From positions 1 to 64,000 of the forward strand of contig JAFECQ010000006.1 of NCBI GenBank assembly GCA_018242065.1: 64,000 bases of DNA. The letters are read 5' to 3'. Positions 52,920-62,820 of this stretch are shown in pieces. This DNA is from Pseudomonadota bacterium (GTDB lineage: Bacteria; Pseudomonadota; Alphaproteobacteria; UBA9655). The notes under the pieces were generated by a model. The model was not told the DNA's origin. It was given only the letters and a program-made list of their open reading frames with translations, and made no database searches. Each line of letters opens with the position of its first letter. Position 1 is the stretch's first letter. Made by a program: the position numbers and the translations under genes.

Positions 52920-52929
52920 ACACCCTCCT

Positions 52930-53682
52930 TTAAGTTCTAAAACCAGTTCGCATGAGTTGTTCAACAAAAGGTGTTTTGGGAAACTCGCACAATTGTTCTT
53001 TTGTTCCAAGTTGCTCGATATTACCGTTTTGCATGACGCCAATTCGATCGCCAAGTTTGAACGCTTCTGAAATATCGTGGGTTACAAAAATAATTGTTTT
53101 TTTTAAGTTTTCTTTTAACCGCAATATTTCATCTTGAAGTTCACATCGGGTGACTGCATCTAAGGCTCCAAAAGGTTCATCCATAAGAAGACACTCCGAA
53201 TCCGTAGCGAGAGCGCGTGCGACACCAACCCGTTGTTGTTCCCCGCCAGAGAGTTGATTTATATAACGGTTACCGTAAACGTTAGGACTGAGTCGCATAA
53301 AATCTAAAAGCTCTCTAACTTTCTTTTCACGAAAAATAATGGGTTTATTGTCAAGGCGGAGAACAATTTCAATGTTTTCCTTAACAGTCATATGTGGAAA
53401 GAGACCGATTTTTTGAAAAACATATCCGAAGAAACCACGACGCAACTCATTGACATTATAAGATTTAATGTCCTTCCCGTTAATGAGAATGGCTCCAGAA
53501 GTAGGCTCTTCAAGCCTATTCAGCATTTTAAGAAGAGTTGTTTTCCCACTTCCGGAAGATCCGACCAAAACAAGGATTTCTCCCCGCTGAATGTTAAGAG
53601 AGACGTTATTAATGCCTGGTTTTTCGTTTCCAGGGTAGAATTTTGATATATTTATTAATTCAATGATTTTTTGATTTTTCAC
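52930..53682 (-). CDS. osmoprotectant ABC transporter ATP-binding protein
   Basis: 250 residues, starting at GTG. Walker A GSSGSGKTTLLKMLNRLEEP is the OpuA/ProV-type sequence; signature LSGGEQQRVGVARALATD, Walker B LLMDEPFGALD, H-loop VTHDISEAFKLGDRI. No C-terminal CBS domains, so OpuBA-like rather than OpuAA-like. It is followed after 10 bases by the permease-binding protein fusion. Confidence 0.94.
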   Translation of the reverse strand: MKNQKIIELINISKFYPGNEKPGINNVSLNIQRGEILVLVGSSGSGKTTLLKMLNRLEEPTSGAILINGKDIKSYNVNELRRGFFGYVFQKIGLFPHMTVKENIEIVLRLDNKPIIFREKKVRELLDFMRLSPNVYGNRYINQLSGGEQQRVGVARALATDSECLLMDEPFGALDAVTRCELQDEILRLKENLKKTIIFVTHDISEAFKLGDRIGVMQNGNIEQLGTKEQLCEFPKTPFVEQLMRTGFRT

Positions 53683-53750
53683 AAAAAACCTTTCATCATT
53701 TTTATTTTAATTGTGACCTCTCCCCGACATGACGTCAAGTCAAAGAAATG

Positions 53751-54644
53751 TTATAACCCCCTTAATGCACAAGAAGCTTTAGATGTTGTTTGTCTTTTTA
53801 AATAAGTATCAATATAAATTGATGCTTTCAAAAGTTTTTCAATTTGAACATCTGTTCTAATTCCAAGGCCTCTCAATAAATAAAACACATCTTCCGTAGC
53901 GACATTGCCAGAGGCCCCAGGCGCATACGGGCACCCCCCCAATCCTGAAACTGACGAGTCTATGATTGAAATACCTTGTTCAAGAGCTGTATAAATATTG
54001 GCGATTGCTTGGCCATACGTATCATGAAAATGAACAGCAATTTTATGGAGTGGAGCTGGAATATTTTTCAACAGATTTTTCACTTGCAAAGGCGTGGCAG
54101 CACCAATTGTATCACCTAAGGAAACTTCATCACAACCGAGTGAGAGAAGTTTTTTCACGAGTTCGTGAACGGCATGAGGAGCAATCGGACCCTCATAAGG
54201 ACATACAATGGCGCATGAAATATACCCTCTGACGCGTAGACCTTTCGCCTTTGCCTGAGGAATAAAGGTTTTAAAGTTTTGAAGACTTTCTGCAATGGAG
54301 ACGTTAATATTCTTATGACAAAATGTTTCTGAAGCGGCTGTAAAAACAGCAATTGAGGTGACATTATTTGTAAGAGCAAGTTCATACCCTTGTACGTTGG
54401 GGACCAAAATTGAATAATCGACGCCTTCTTTTTTAGTTATTCCCTGATAAACTTTATCACTCTCTTTCATTTGAGGAACCCAATGTGGGGAAACAAAACT
54501 TCCTGTTTCAATAAATTTCAACCCTGCTTCAGAAAGAAGATTGATAAACTGGATGCGTATGTCTACAGGAACATTCTGAACCTCTGCTTGAAGGCCATCA
54601 CGAGGACCAACTTCAACTATTTTAACGGTTTTCGGGAATATCAT
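53751..54644 (-). CDS. hydroxymethylglutaryl-CoA lyase
   Basis: Splits HMG-CoA into acetoacetate and acetyl-CoA, the last step of leucine degradation. ATG 54644 (MIFPKTVKIVEVGPRDGLQ) is chosen over 54677; 297 residues. VEVGPRDGLQAEVQNVP is the active-site region, ETGSFVSPHWVPQM follows, and GLGGCPYAPGASGNVATEDVFYLLRGLG contains the catalytic Cys and the signature. It ends the operon and overlaps the carboxylase alpha gene by 23 bases. Confidence 0.95.
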   Translation of the reverse strand: MIFPKTVKIVEVGPRDGLQAEVQNVPVDIRIQFINLLSEAGLKFIETGSFVSPHWVPQMKESDKVYQGITKKEGVDYSILVPNVQGYELALTNNVTSIAVFTAASETFCHKNINVSIAESLQNFKTFIPQAKAKGLRVRGYISCAIVCPYEGPIAPHAVHELVKKLLSLGCDEVSLGDTIGAATPLQVKNLLKNIPAPLHKIAVHFHDTYGQAIANIYTALEQGISIIDSSVSGLGGCPYAPGASGNVATEDVFYLLRGLGIRTDVQIEKLLKASIYIDTYLKRQTTSKASCALRGL

Positions 54645-56571
54645 GGAGAGTTTCCTGTGCTTGAATATCGATAACATCTGCTCCTTCTTTCACCACATCT
54701 CCGACATGATAAAAAAGTTGTTTAATGATTCCCCTATTAGGAGCAGAGATCAAATGCTCCATCTTCATCGCTTCGAGAATGAGGAGAGGTTGGCTTTCTT
54801 GAACCAATTGTCCTTCACTTACAAAGATGAGAGATACTTTTCCTGTCAAAGGAGCTTTTAAGTGAGCTTTCTCATGCTCTTTAGAAGGGTGAGCCATAGG
54901 ATTGGTGTGGGGTTTCAAGAAATAAGTTTCTCCATGATAAACAAGAGAAATTTCATCTTTCTTTTTCCAGAATGGAGTACTGAAAGTTGGGAGAAACAAG
55001 GTATTTTCAAGAAGCGTAGCCTCGATACATTCAGACGAATCGATAATCCATCCTTTTGGAGAAAAAGTTAAAGAAACGGTTTGAACATTGCCGCGACAAG
55101 TCCACTCAAAAAAAAGAGGGGAGAATCCTTCAAGGTGCCATTTGTGGTTATCATTCCAGGGAGTAGGTTCTTCCAATTGTTGTGTGAGGATTTGTATCAA
55201 AGAGGCAGCCACATAGACCTCTTTTGGTACCTCACATAATAGAGTTAGCTTGTCATAATGGCTATCAATAAATCCAATATCAATATGGTTTTCAATGATG
55301 TTCTTATTTTGCAGAAGAGATTTTAAAAAAGAAGCGTTTGTTTGAAGTCCTAGAATGTTCCAGTTTTCCAAAGCAAGGCAGGCCCGATATAAAATTTCAG
55401 CGCGCGTACTGCCTGAAACGATAAGTTTTGCCAAAAGAGAATCATAATAAGAGGTTACTGTATCTTGCGTATGGAGCCCAGTTTCTATGCGAACATCCTT
55501 GGGCAGGTTATGTATCCATATGTCTCCTGTTACAGGTTTAAAATTATTATTGGGATCTTCTGCATAAAGTCGTGCTTCCAGAGCATATCCGCTACTCGAT
55601 ATTTCATGTTGAGAAAGAGGCAATTTTTCCTGGGAAGCAACGCGAAACTGCCATTCTACCAGATCAATGCCTGTAATGGCTTCTGTAACGGGGTGCTCAA
55701 CTTGTAGTCGTGTGTTCATTTCCATAAAATAAAAGTGGCCTGCGGTATCGACTAAAAATTCGACCGTTCCGGCCCCTTCGTAATGGATAGTATGGCTGAG
55801 TTTGAGAGCGGCGTCATAAAGTTTTTGTTTTATTTCAGGGGGTAATGAGGAAGGAGCTTCTTCAATAATTTTTTGGTGATGTCTTTGAAGAGAACAATCT
55901 CGTTCGAAGAGATGAACAACATTCCTATAACTATCCCCAAAAATTTGAACTTCAATATGTCGTGCATTGGGGATATGTTTTTCGATTAAAATTTCTCCAT
56001 TGCTAAAAGCGGCAGAGGCTTCACGTTTACAAGCCTCAAGAGCAGCTTGGAATTCTGCCTTTGAATTAACACGCCTTATTCCTTTACCTCCTCCACCCAT
56101 AACGGCCTTAATCATAAGAGGATAACCTATCTGATCCGCTCTTTCAGAAAGATCCATTTCGTTACCTTCATACCCTGGGATGACGGGAATTCCCAATTTT
56201 CGAGCAATCGCTTTTGCTTTGCTTTTAGACCCCATCTTTTTAAGGTTTTCCAAAGAAGGGCCAATGAAAATAAAACCTGCTTCACGACACGCTTTTGCAA
56301 AATTTGGGCTTTCAGATAAAAACCCATATCCTGGATGAATGGCTTCCACCTTTGTACTTTTTGCGACAGCAAGAATTTTGGGTATATTTAAATAACTCTC
56401 AGAAGCAGAAGAGGGTCCAATAAGATAAGATTCATCTGCCATTTGAACAGCAAGAGAATGGGTATCGACTTCGGAATAAACAACAACTGTTCGAATGCCG
56501 AGACGATGAGCTGTTCTTATAATACGACAAGCGATTTCACCTCGATTCGCTATAAGAACAGCATTAATCAT
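54622..56571 (-). CDS. methylcrotonyl-CoA carboxylase, biotin-carrying alpha subunit
   Basis: 649 residues. Biotin carboxylase domain: LIANRGEIACRIIRTAHRLGI, HPGYGFLSESPNFAKAC, VMGGGGKGIRRV, FMEMNTRLQVEHPVTE. The C-terminal BCCP domain has LEAMKMEHLISAPN with the biotinylated lysine. Propionyl- or acetyl-CoA carboxylase alpha subunits look alike; the operon with isovaleryl-CoA dehydrogenase and HMG-CoA lyase decides for methylcrotonyl-CoA. Confidence 0.93.
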   Translation of the reverse strand: MINAVLIANRGEIACRIIRTAHRLGIRTVVVYSEVDTHSLAVQMADESYLIGPSSASESYLNIPKILAVAKSTKVEAIHPGYGFLSESPNFAKACREAGFIFIGPSLENLKKMGSKSKAKAIARKLGIPVIPGYEGNEMDLSERADQIGYPLMIKAVMGGGGKGIRRVNSKAEFQAALEACKREASAAFSNGEILIEKHIPNARHIEVQIFGDSYRNVVHLFERDCSLQRHHQKIIEEAPSSLPPEIKQKLYDAALKLSHTIHYEGAGTVEFLVDTAGHFYFMEMNTRLQVEHPVTEAITGIDLVEWQFRVASQEKLPLSQHEISSSGYALEARLYAEDPNNNFKPVTGDIWIHNLPKDVRIETGLHTQDTVTSYYDSLLAKLIVSGSTRAEILYRACLALENWNILGLQTNASFLKSLLQNKNIIENHIDIGFIDSHYDKLTLLCEVPKEVYVAASLIQILTQQLEEPTPWNDNHKWHLEGFSPLFFEWTCRGNVQTVSLTFSPKGWIIDSSECIEATLLENTLFLPTFSTPFWKKKDEISLVYHGETYFLKPHTNPMAHPSKEHEKAHLKAPLTGKVSLIFVSEGQLVQESQPLLILEAMKMEHLISAPNRGIIKQLFYHVGDVVKEGADVIDIQAQETLHDIPENR

Positions 56572-57364
56572 TGCGGTATCTTTCTGGAATCCAAGGCGGT
56601 GGTTGTTTGTTTAAAAAAGATCTTATTCCTTCGAGGCCATCTTCTGAGCGACGCATTTGTGCGATAAGTTCGATCGTCATAAGACGTTGTGCATCTGTAA
56701 TTGGGGAGGTGAGTTGCTCAATGAGTTTTTTTGAGTGTGTAATAGCGGAAGGACTTGCGGAGAGAAGATTTTTTTTCAAATCATTAATAGATGAATCTTT
56801 TGCCTCAAGATTAACGATTTCATGAATTAAACCTAATTGTAGAGCCTTTGAAGCATTAAATTTTTCTCCTGTTAAGAAATATCGACGAGCATTATGTGAG
56901 CCTATGTTTCTTAAAACATAAGGTGAGATAATAGCAGGGATAAGACCAATTTTAACTTCTGAGAAGCTAAAAAGAGTGGATGTGTCAGCAAGAACAATGT
57001 CAGAGCATGCTATCAGACCAATCCCGCCCCCCATGACAGTTCCTTGAGCATATGTAAGAGTGGGGATAGGTAATGTATCAAGAAAATATAACATGAAAGA
57101 CAAAGAGCGCGCATCTTCAAAATTTTCAGTTTCGGTGAATCTTGAAGCTCGTTCCATCCAAGCAAGATCAGCTCCGGAACAAAAACCACTCCCATTTCCA
57201 GTGAGAATAAGAGCTCTGACAGAAGAGTTTTCATGAAGATTTCTAAGGTGTGTTGTAATGGTCTGAATCATTTCATTATCAAAGGCATTATGAACCTCTG
57301 GGCGGTTTAACGTTAAATGAGCAATCTGATCTTCATCAATCGTAAATAGAACGCTATCCTCCAT
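56564..57364 (-). CDS. methylglutaconyl-CoA hydratase (enoyl-CoA hydratase family)
   Basis: ATG 57364 has AGGAG nine bases upstream and is preferred over 57394; 266 residues. Crotonase fold: LTLNRPEVHNAFDNEMI, GNGSGFCSGADLAWMERA (oxyanion hole), YAQGTVMGGGIGLIACSDIV. The operon position points to hydration of 3-methylglutaconyl-CoA to HMG-CoA. It overlaps the carboxylase alpha start by 8 bases. Confidence 0.9.
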   Translation of the reverse strand: MEDSVLFTIDEDQIAHLTLNRPEVHNAFDNEMIQTITTHLRNLHENSSVRALILTGNGSGFCSGADLAWMERASRFTETENFEDARSLSFMLYFLDTLPIPTLTYAQGTVMGGGIGLIACSDIVLADTSTLFSFSEVKIGLIPAIISPYVLRNIGSHNARRYFLTGEKFNASKALQLGLIHEIVNLEAKDSSINDLKKNLLSASPSAITHSKKLIEQLTSPITDAQRLMTIELIAQMRRSEDGLEGIRSFLNKQPPPWIPERYRND

Positions 57365-57374
57365 AAAATTTCTC

Positions 57375-58961
57375 CTAGAATCTAAAGACACCAAAGTGTG
57401 TGTGTGGAAAGGGAGTATTAAGAGCGGCTGACAAACTTAATGCGATAACAGTACGTGTGTCTTGCGGGTCAATGATTCCATCATCCCAAAGACGTGCGGT
57501 AGCATAATAGGGGTGCCCCTGCATTTCGTATTGTTCTAAAATTTTGTTTTTAAATTTTTTTGTTTCTTCAATGTCGGGATCAAGTTTTTGGACTTCTGCT
57601 AAAACATTTGCAGCTTGTTCACCCCCCATGACAGAAATTCGAGCGTTTGGCCACATCCATAAAAATCGAGGGCTATAAGCCCTTCCGCACATACCATAAT
57701 TACCAGCACCAAAACTACCGCCAATGATGACTGTTATTTTGGGAACTTCTGCGCATGCAATAGCAGCAACAAGCTTAGCTCCATCTTTTGCGATTCCCTC
57801 ATTTTCATATTTTTTTCCAACCATAAATCCACTGATATTCTGTAGAAATAAAAGCGGTATTTGCCGTTGACAACAAAGTTGAATGAAATGACTTCCCTTG
57901 AGTGCGGATTCAGAAAACAATATGCCGTTATTTGCGAGGATACCGATAGGCATTCCCCAAAGATGGGCAAACCCACAGACAAGCGTTTGACCATAGTTTT
58001 TTTTAAACTCTTCGAAATCACTTTCATCCACAAGGCGCGCAATAATTTCCCTCACATCAAATGATTTACGTAGGTTTGAAGGCATTATTCCATAGATTTC
58101 TTCGGCTTTAAATAAAGGTTCCCGAGGAGGTATCACAGATATTGAAGAGGATTTTTGACGGTTGAGTGTGGAAACGATTTCTCGTGTAATTCTAAGGGCA
58201 TCTAAATCATTTTCAGCTAAATGATCAGCAACACCTGATATTTTAGTGTGAACGTCAGCGCCTCCTAGTTCTTCAGCCGTGACTGTCTCTCCGGTTGCTG
58301 CTTTGACAAGAGGAGGCCCGCCTAAGAAAATTGTTCCTTGATTTCTTACAATAATAGTCTCATCGGCTAAAGCCGGAACATATGCTCCTCCTGCTGTGCA
58401 AGATCCCATAACAACGGCAATTTGAGGAATGCCTTTAGCTGACATGCGCGCTTGGTTATAGAAGATACGCCCAAAATGATCTCTGTCGGGAAAAACCTCA
58501 TCTTGATGAGGAAGGTTGGCTCCTCCAGAATCAACTAAGTAAACACAAGGAAGGTGATTTGCTTCTGCGATTTCTTGAGCACGTAAATGCTTTTTTACGG
58601 TTAAAGGATAATAGGTCCCTCCCTTTACAGTAGCGTCGTTTGCAATAATCAAACACTCTTGACCTTGAATACGTCCGATTCCTGTTATAAGTCCAGCAGA
58701 TGGTACATGATTGTTATAAAGGTCATAGGCTGCCATGGCTGCGATTTCAAGAAAAGGTGAACCAAAATCGAGAAGTTTTTCAATACGTGTTCGCGGTAAA
58801 AGTTTGCCACGGCTTTGATGCTTTTCTCGGGCTTTTTCATCTCCCCCTTTTTGAATGTCTTTTAATTTCTCTCGAAAATCTGCAACGAGAGCTTTCATAT
58901 ACTGAGTGTTTTCTTGAAAAGTTTCAGAAGAAGGATTGATGGATGATTCTAAGACAGCCAT
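57375..58961 (-). CDS. methylcrotonyl-CoA carboxylase, carboxyltransferase beta subunit
   Basis: ATG 58961, with AGGAAA five bases upstream, is preferred over 59009; 528 residues, usual MccB length. Two carboxyltransferase halves: [18 protein letters not shown] and [18 protein letters not shown] in the first, [19 protein letters not shown] and [19 protein letters not shown] in the second. The sequence [11 protein letters not shown] is typical for methylcrotonyl rather than propionyl carboxylases. Partner of the alpha subunit two genes downstream. Confidence 0.95.
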   Translation of the reverse strand: MAVLESSINPSSETFQENTQYMKALVADFREKLKDIQKGGDEKAREKHQSRGKLLPRTRIEKLLDFGSPFLEIAAMAAYDLYNNHVPSAGLITGIGRIQGQECLIIANDATVKGGTYYPLTVKKHLRAQEIAEANHLPCVYLVDSGGANLPHQDEVFPDRDHFGRIFYNQARMSAKGIPQIAVVMGSCTAGGAYVPALADETIIVRNQGTIFLGGPPLVKAATGETVTAEELGGADVHTKISGVADHLAENDLDALRITREIVSTLNRQKSSSISVIPPREPLFKAEEIYGIMPSNLRKSFDVREIIARLVDESDFEEFKKNYGQTLVCGFAHLWGMPIGILANNGILFSESALKGSHFIQLCCQRQIPLLFLQNISGFMVGKKYENEGIAKDGAKLVAAIACAEVPKITVIIGGSFGAGNYGMCGRAYSPRFLWMWPNARISVMGGEQAANVLAEVQKLDPDIEETKKFKNKILEQYEMQGHPYYATARLWDDGIIDPQDTRTVIALSLSAALNTPFPHTHFGVFRF

Positions 58962-58968
58962 GGTTTTC

Positions 58969-60147
58969 CTATTCGCGCTCAATTGCAATGGCTGTTGCCT
59001 CGCCACCACCTATACAGAGGCTTGCAACCCCTCGTTTCAATCCCTTTTTTTCGAGAGCATTGAGAAGAGTAACAATAAGCCTCGCTCCTGAAGCTCCAAT
59101 AGGATGGCCAAGAGCGCAACTTCCTCCAAAAACATTTACCTTTTCAGGAGGAAGTTTAAGATCAGAGATGGCGGCCATAGCAACAACTGCAAAAGCTTCA
59201 TTTATTTCAAAAAGATCGACATCTCCTATTGTCCAATTCAATTTATGGAGAAGATTTTGAATGGCGGAAATAGGGGCTGTTGTAAACCATTCAGGATCTT
59301 GAGCATGAGAAGAATAGCCACAAATTCGAGCTCGCGCCTTGAGTTTATGTTGGTCAACATAAGAACGACTTGCCAAGACAAGGGCCGCTGCACCATCGCT
59401 TATAGGACTTGAGTTGGCAGGTGTAATGGTTCCATTTTCTTCAAAAGATGACTTTAAGGTTGGAACACGTTCAATCTTAAAGCGAGAAGGGCATTCATCC
59501 TTGGTTGCATTAATATTGACTTTTCCAACCTGTTCTTGAACAGGAATAATTTCATTCGAAAAACTTCCGTCTTCCATGGCCTTTGAAGCTTTAAGAGAGG
59601 AAGAAATTGCAAATTCATCTTGATCCGCTCTGCTAAATTTATATTTTCGTGCCGTTTCTTCGGCGAATTGTCCCATGAGGCGACCATCATAGGCATTTTC
59701 AAGGCCATCTAGAAACATATGGTCAAGAACGCGCTGATGCCCCGTTCGATAACCACCCCTTGCTTTATCAAGAAGGTAAGGAGCGTTACTCATACTTTCC
59801 ATGCCGCCAGCAACAGCGGTATTAATATCATTCATGCGAATTTCTGTAGCCGCGAGCATCACAGCCTTCATTCCCGAACCACAGATTTTATTAATCGTGG
59901 TACAAGGTACCGGTGTAGGAATACCAGCTCCAATGGATGCTTGGCGAGCAGGGGCCTGTCCTAATCCTGCAGAAAGAACACAGCCCATAAAGACCTCATC
60001 AACGGAAGAAGGAGCCAGATTCGCATCCTGAAGAGCTCCTTGAATGGCAATAGATCCTAGTTGGGTCGCTTTGATGGCTGAAAGTTCTCCTTGGAAAGCA
60101 CCGATGGGTGTTCTCTTAGCGCCTATAATAAGGACCTCTTCCTTCAT
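58969..60147 (-). CDS. acetyl-CoA C-acetyltransferase (thiolase)
   Basis: 392 residues. Active-site Cys in [43 protein letters not shown] and the final [17 protein letters not shown]. Thiolases of the acetoacetyl-CoA type carry these marks. In this operon it may cleave acetoacetyl-CoA formed from the acetoacetate that HMG-CoA lyase releases; a CoA-transferase or ligase would be required and is not in the window. Confidence 0.93.
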   Translation of the reverse strand: MKEEVLIIGAKRTPIGAFQGELSAIKATQLGSIAIQGALQDANLAPSSVDEVFMGCVLSAGLGQAPARQASIGAGIPTPVPCTTINKICGSGMKAVMLAATEIRMNDINTAVAGGMESMSNAPYLLDKARGGYRTGHQRVLDHMFLDGLENAYDGRLMGQFAEETARKYKFSRADQDEFAISSSLKASKAMEDGSFSNEIIPVQEQVGKVNINATKDECPSRFKIERVPTLKSSFEENGTITPANSSPISDGAAALVLASRSYVDQHKLKARARICGYSSHAQDPEWFTTAPISAIQNLLHKLNWTIGDVDLFEINEAFAVVAMAAISDLKLPPEKVNVFGGSCALGHPIGASGARLIVTLLNALEKKGLKRGVASLCIGGGEATAIAIERE

Positions 60148-60156
60148 TTTATCCTC

Positions 60157-61314
60157 TCAAATTGTTTCTTTAAATATTTCGCGCCCAATCAACATGCGGC
60201 GTATTTCTGACGTACCAGCCCCAATTTCAAATAATTTTGCATCTCTCAAAAGCCGGCCAGTTGGGTACTCATTGATATAGCCATTACCTCCCAAGCACTG
60301 AATCGCTTCTAAAGCCATTTGAGTTGCTCTTTCAGCCACATATAAAATCACACCTGCAGAATCTTTGCGGGTAATTTTGTTTTCATCACATGCTTTCGCA
60401 GTTGCATAAACATAAGCCCGACTTGCACTTAGATTCGTGTACATATCTGCAAGTTTTCCTTGGATAAATTGAAATTCTCCAATGGGTTGATTAAATTGGT
60501 GGCGTTCATGTACATAAGGGACGACAATATCGAGGCACGCTTGAAGTATTCCCAATGGCCCACCCGCTAAAATCACGCGTTCATAATCCAGTCCACTCAT
60601 GAGAACGGCCACACCTTGATTAACAGATCCAAGGACATTTTCCTCAGGAACTGGACAATCTTCAAAAATAAGTTCACATGTCCCTGATCCGCGCATTCCC
60701 AATTTGTCGAGCTTTTGAGCTGTCGAAAAACCCTTCATTCCTTTTTCAATGAGAAAAGCTGTGACTTCCTTTCCGTTGGCTTCAGTATTTGTTTTTGCAT
60801 AAACAATCAAGACATCCGCGTAGGGACCATTTGTGATCCACATTTTTGTGCCATTTAAGACATAAGCCTTGCCCTCTTTACGTGCAATCGTTCGCATGCT
60901 GAGGACATCTGACCCAGCGCCGACTTCACTCATGGCAAGAGAACCGACATGCTCACCCGTGATAAGTTTTGGAAGAAAACGCTTTTTTTGCTCATGGGTT
61001 CCATAGCGGCGAATTTGATTCACACAAAGATTTGAATGAGCTGCGTAACTAAGACCCACAGAAGCGGAGGCACGTGAGAGCTCTTCCATTGCAATAACAT
61101 GTTGAAGGTATCCCATACCTGCACCACCGTCTTTTTCTTCGACTGTAATTCCAAGAAGGCCTAAGGACCCCAATTTCGGCCAAAGATCTCGTGGGAATTC
61201 GTCTCTTTGGTCGATGTCATGAGCGCGGGGCGCAACTTCCTTCAAGGCGAATTGCCGAACCGATTCTCTGACGGTTTTTGTGGTTTCATCTAATGAATGG
61301 TCTAAAGTTTGCAC
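60157..61314 (-). CDS. isovaleryl-CoA dehydrogenase
   Basis: 385-residue acyl-CoA dehydrogenase, GTG start with GGAG seven bases upstream. [14 protein letters not shown] and [19 protein letters not shown] are the FAD-binding signatures; [38 protein letters not shown] contains the C-terminal signature. [20 protein letters not shown] is characteristic of isovaleryl-CoA dehydrogenase. First gene of the leucine operon; electrons go through ETF to the ETF-QO at 38420-40024. Confidence 0.95.
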   Translation of the reverse strand: MQTLDHSLDETTKTVRESVRQFALKEVAPRAHDIDQRDEFPRDLWPKLGSLGLLGITVEEKDGGAGMGYLQHVIAMEELSRASASVGLSYAAHSNLCVNQIRRYGTHEQKKRFLPKLITGEHVGSLAMSEVGAGSDVLSMRTIARKEGKAYVLNGTKMWITNGPYADVLIVYAKTNTEANGKEVTAFLIEKGMKGFSTAQKLDKLGMRGSGTCELIFEDCPVPEENVLGSVNQGVAVLMSGLDYERVILAGGPLGILQACLDIVVPYVHERHQFNQPIGEFQFIQGKLADMYTNLSASRAYVYATAKACDENKITRKDSAGVILYVAERATQMALEAIQCLGGNGYINEYPTGRLLRDAKLFEIGAGTSEIRRMLIGREIFKETI

Positions 61315-61516
61315 CCGTTCTCCTTATTAAGAGAATTATTTTTTATCATTTTAGTATGTCAGAAAATGACCAAAGAATCCAAATTTTACATCAAATGGCG
61401 AAGTTTTTATATTAGATTATTTTTGAAGAAGGAGAATCAACCAGGCAATTTTCTCTTTTAGAATTTAAATGGTCAAAAAAATCCCCCCATAGGGGGATCC
61501 TTTCTAGGAGTCGTGA
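61315..61516. promoter_or_regulatory. intergenic region before the leucine operon
   Basis: 202 bp holding the promoter of the minus-strand leucine operon and, at its other end, the terminator of the repeat-protein gene. AT-rich. No binding site could be assigned by eye. Confidence 0.3.
61475..61498 (-). terminator. Rho-independent terminator of the repeat-protein gene
   Basis: Stem ATCCCCC (61481-61487) / GGGGGAT (61492-61498) with a four-base loop. On the minus strand it is followed by seven T (the A-run at 61475-61481), an ordinary intrinsic terminator for the gene ending at 61517. Confidence 0.9.
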
Positions 61517-62620
61517 TTATAAATTAAGTGATTTTAGAAATTCAGTAATTTTTTTATCTGTAAAGACATTGATTTCTCTGAGATCTTTGATTATCTCATT
61601 CGTTGGGCGTAACCCTGTACGAAGTTGACGTGTCGTGCGATCGAAAAGCATTATTTGCAATAGGCGTAAATCACCACTAAATTGATTCGCTGAAGATGAA
61701 ACAGCCATCCTAAAAGCGAAGTCAACACCCATTTGGGTTGGTCCATTGTCATTCATATTAAGCAATTCATTAATGACATTACGAATCTGTAGCAGTTTCC
61801 CCTCATCGTAACGTAAATCAAGCCAATAGCCAACAACGGCGCTATTTAGAGATTCATTCAAGAGCTCTTGAGAGAAGGTTCCGTGAATTCTAGCCTGTTG
61901 TAATAAATACTTAAAAGTTTCCAGTTCTCCGGATGCAGCTGCAGATTTTATAGCTTTAGTTGGATGATGTTGTGAAAGATCAAGTAAATCTTGAACAAGA
62001 GGTACTGCTGCTGGACTCGTTGCTTTGCTCGCAGCTAGATGATCTACAGCAATAAGCACTAAGTTCTTTCTCTTTGCTGCTTTTGTAATTTTAGTGACAA
62101 CCCACGTTTTATCGTCAAGATCTACTGCATTCCATCCAGGATAATTATTACTCGTCATAAGAAAATTCACTATCTCTTCATCAGAGACAGTTGGAGGGAG
62201 AGTTGCCTTAGTTGCACTAAAAGCTCCTGGATAATCTTGTTTACTTAGAAAGTTCACTAGGTCCTTTCTTCTTGCCGCATTTGTAATTTTAGCGACAACC
62301 CACGTTTTATCGTTAGGATCTACTGTAGCCCATCCAGGATACTCATTACTCGTCATAAGAAAATTCACTATCTCTTCTTCAGAGACAGTTGGAGGGAGAG
62401 TTGCCTTAGTTGCACTAAAAGCTCCTGGATAATCTTGTTTACTTAGAAATTCCTTTAAACCACTTTTTTCTCTCGTTGTAGGTGCTTTTACCTTAAAAGA
62501 TGGAGCTTTTCTAACACTTTCTGCATCGTCGTTTTTCGTACTTACAGCAGGAGCACTAAAAAAAGTTATGCCTGATAGTATAGACACTAGTATGGTAAAA
62601 CGGAATCTGTTGATATTCAT
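61517..62620 (-). CDS. exported protein with tandem FL-x4-YPG repeats, unknown function
   Basis: From ATG 62620 (GGAG nine bases upstream) 367 residues; an ATG at 62650 is less likely. Signal peptide about 1-27 (FTILVSILSGITFFSAPAVS). Residues about 55-186 are two 66-residue repeats, near identical (DNA 62458-62261 and 62260-62063, 198-bp period). Each contains two half-repeats with the pattern FL-four residues-YPG (FLSKQDYPGAF and FLMTSNEYPGW). The C-terminal half is helical, with one ankyrin-like stretch IKSAAASGELETFKYLL. I do not recognise a family. Divergent from the secreted methyltransferase. Confidence 0.75.
   Translation of the reverse strand: MNINRFRFTILVSILSGITFFSAPAVSTKNDDAESVRKAPSFKVKAPTTREKSGLKEFLSKQDYPGAFSATKATLPPTVSEEEIVNFLMTSNEYPGWATVDPNDKTWVVAKITNAARRKDLVNFLSKQDYPGAFSATKATLPPTVSDEEIVNFLMTSNNYPGWNAVDLDDKTWVVTKITKAAKRKNLVLIAVDHLAASKATSPAAVPLVQDLLDLSQHHPTKAIKSAAASGELETFKYLLQQARIHGTFSQELLNESLNSAVVGYWLDLRYDEGKLLQIRNVINELLNMNDNGPTQMGVDFAFRMAVSSSANQFSGDLRLLQIMLFDRTTRQLRTGLRPTNEIIKDLREINVFTDKKITEFLKSLNL
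62063..62458 (-). repeat. two tandem 198-bp coding repeats
   Basis: Two adjacent copies of a 198-bp unit (62261-62458 and 62063-62260) inside the exported repeat protein. Long stretches are identical at the DNA level, for example around 62191-62250 and 62389-62448, so the duplication is recent or kept by gene conversion. Confidence 0.9.
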
Positions 62621-62820
62621 AGAAACACACTCCATTAAAATTAGATACAATATATTACAGTAAAATTAATATAAACCTTAATTCATTTTTTTCAAGGATT
62701 GTTTGCCAAAATACGTATGTTTAGTACATATGAGAATCATACAAAAAATTTAAAAATATTTGCATTATATAAAAGAAGAAATTAAATATGACATATATTA
62801 ATCTTTATAGGAGTTGCTAA
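62621..62820. promoter_or_regulatory. divergent promoter region between two exported-protein genes
   Basis: 200 bp, extremely AT-rich. Contains TATGT-TTAGT-ACATA (62716-62730), a small inverted repeat, and the Shine-Dalgarno AGGAG about six bases before the methyltransferase ATG. The shared region could coregulate both genes, which is inference. Confidence 0.4.
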
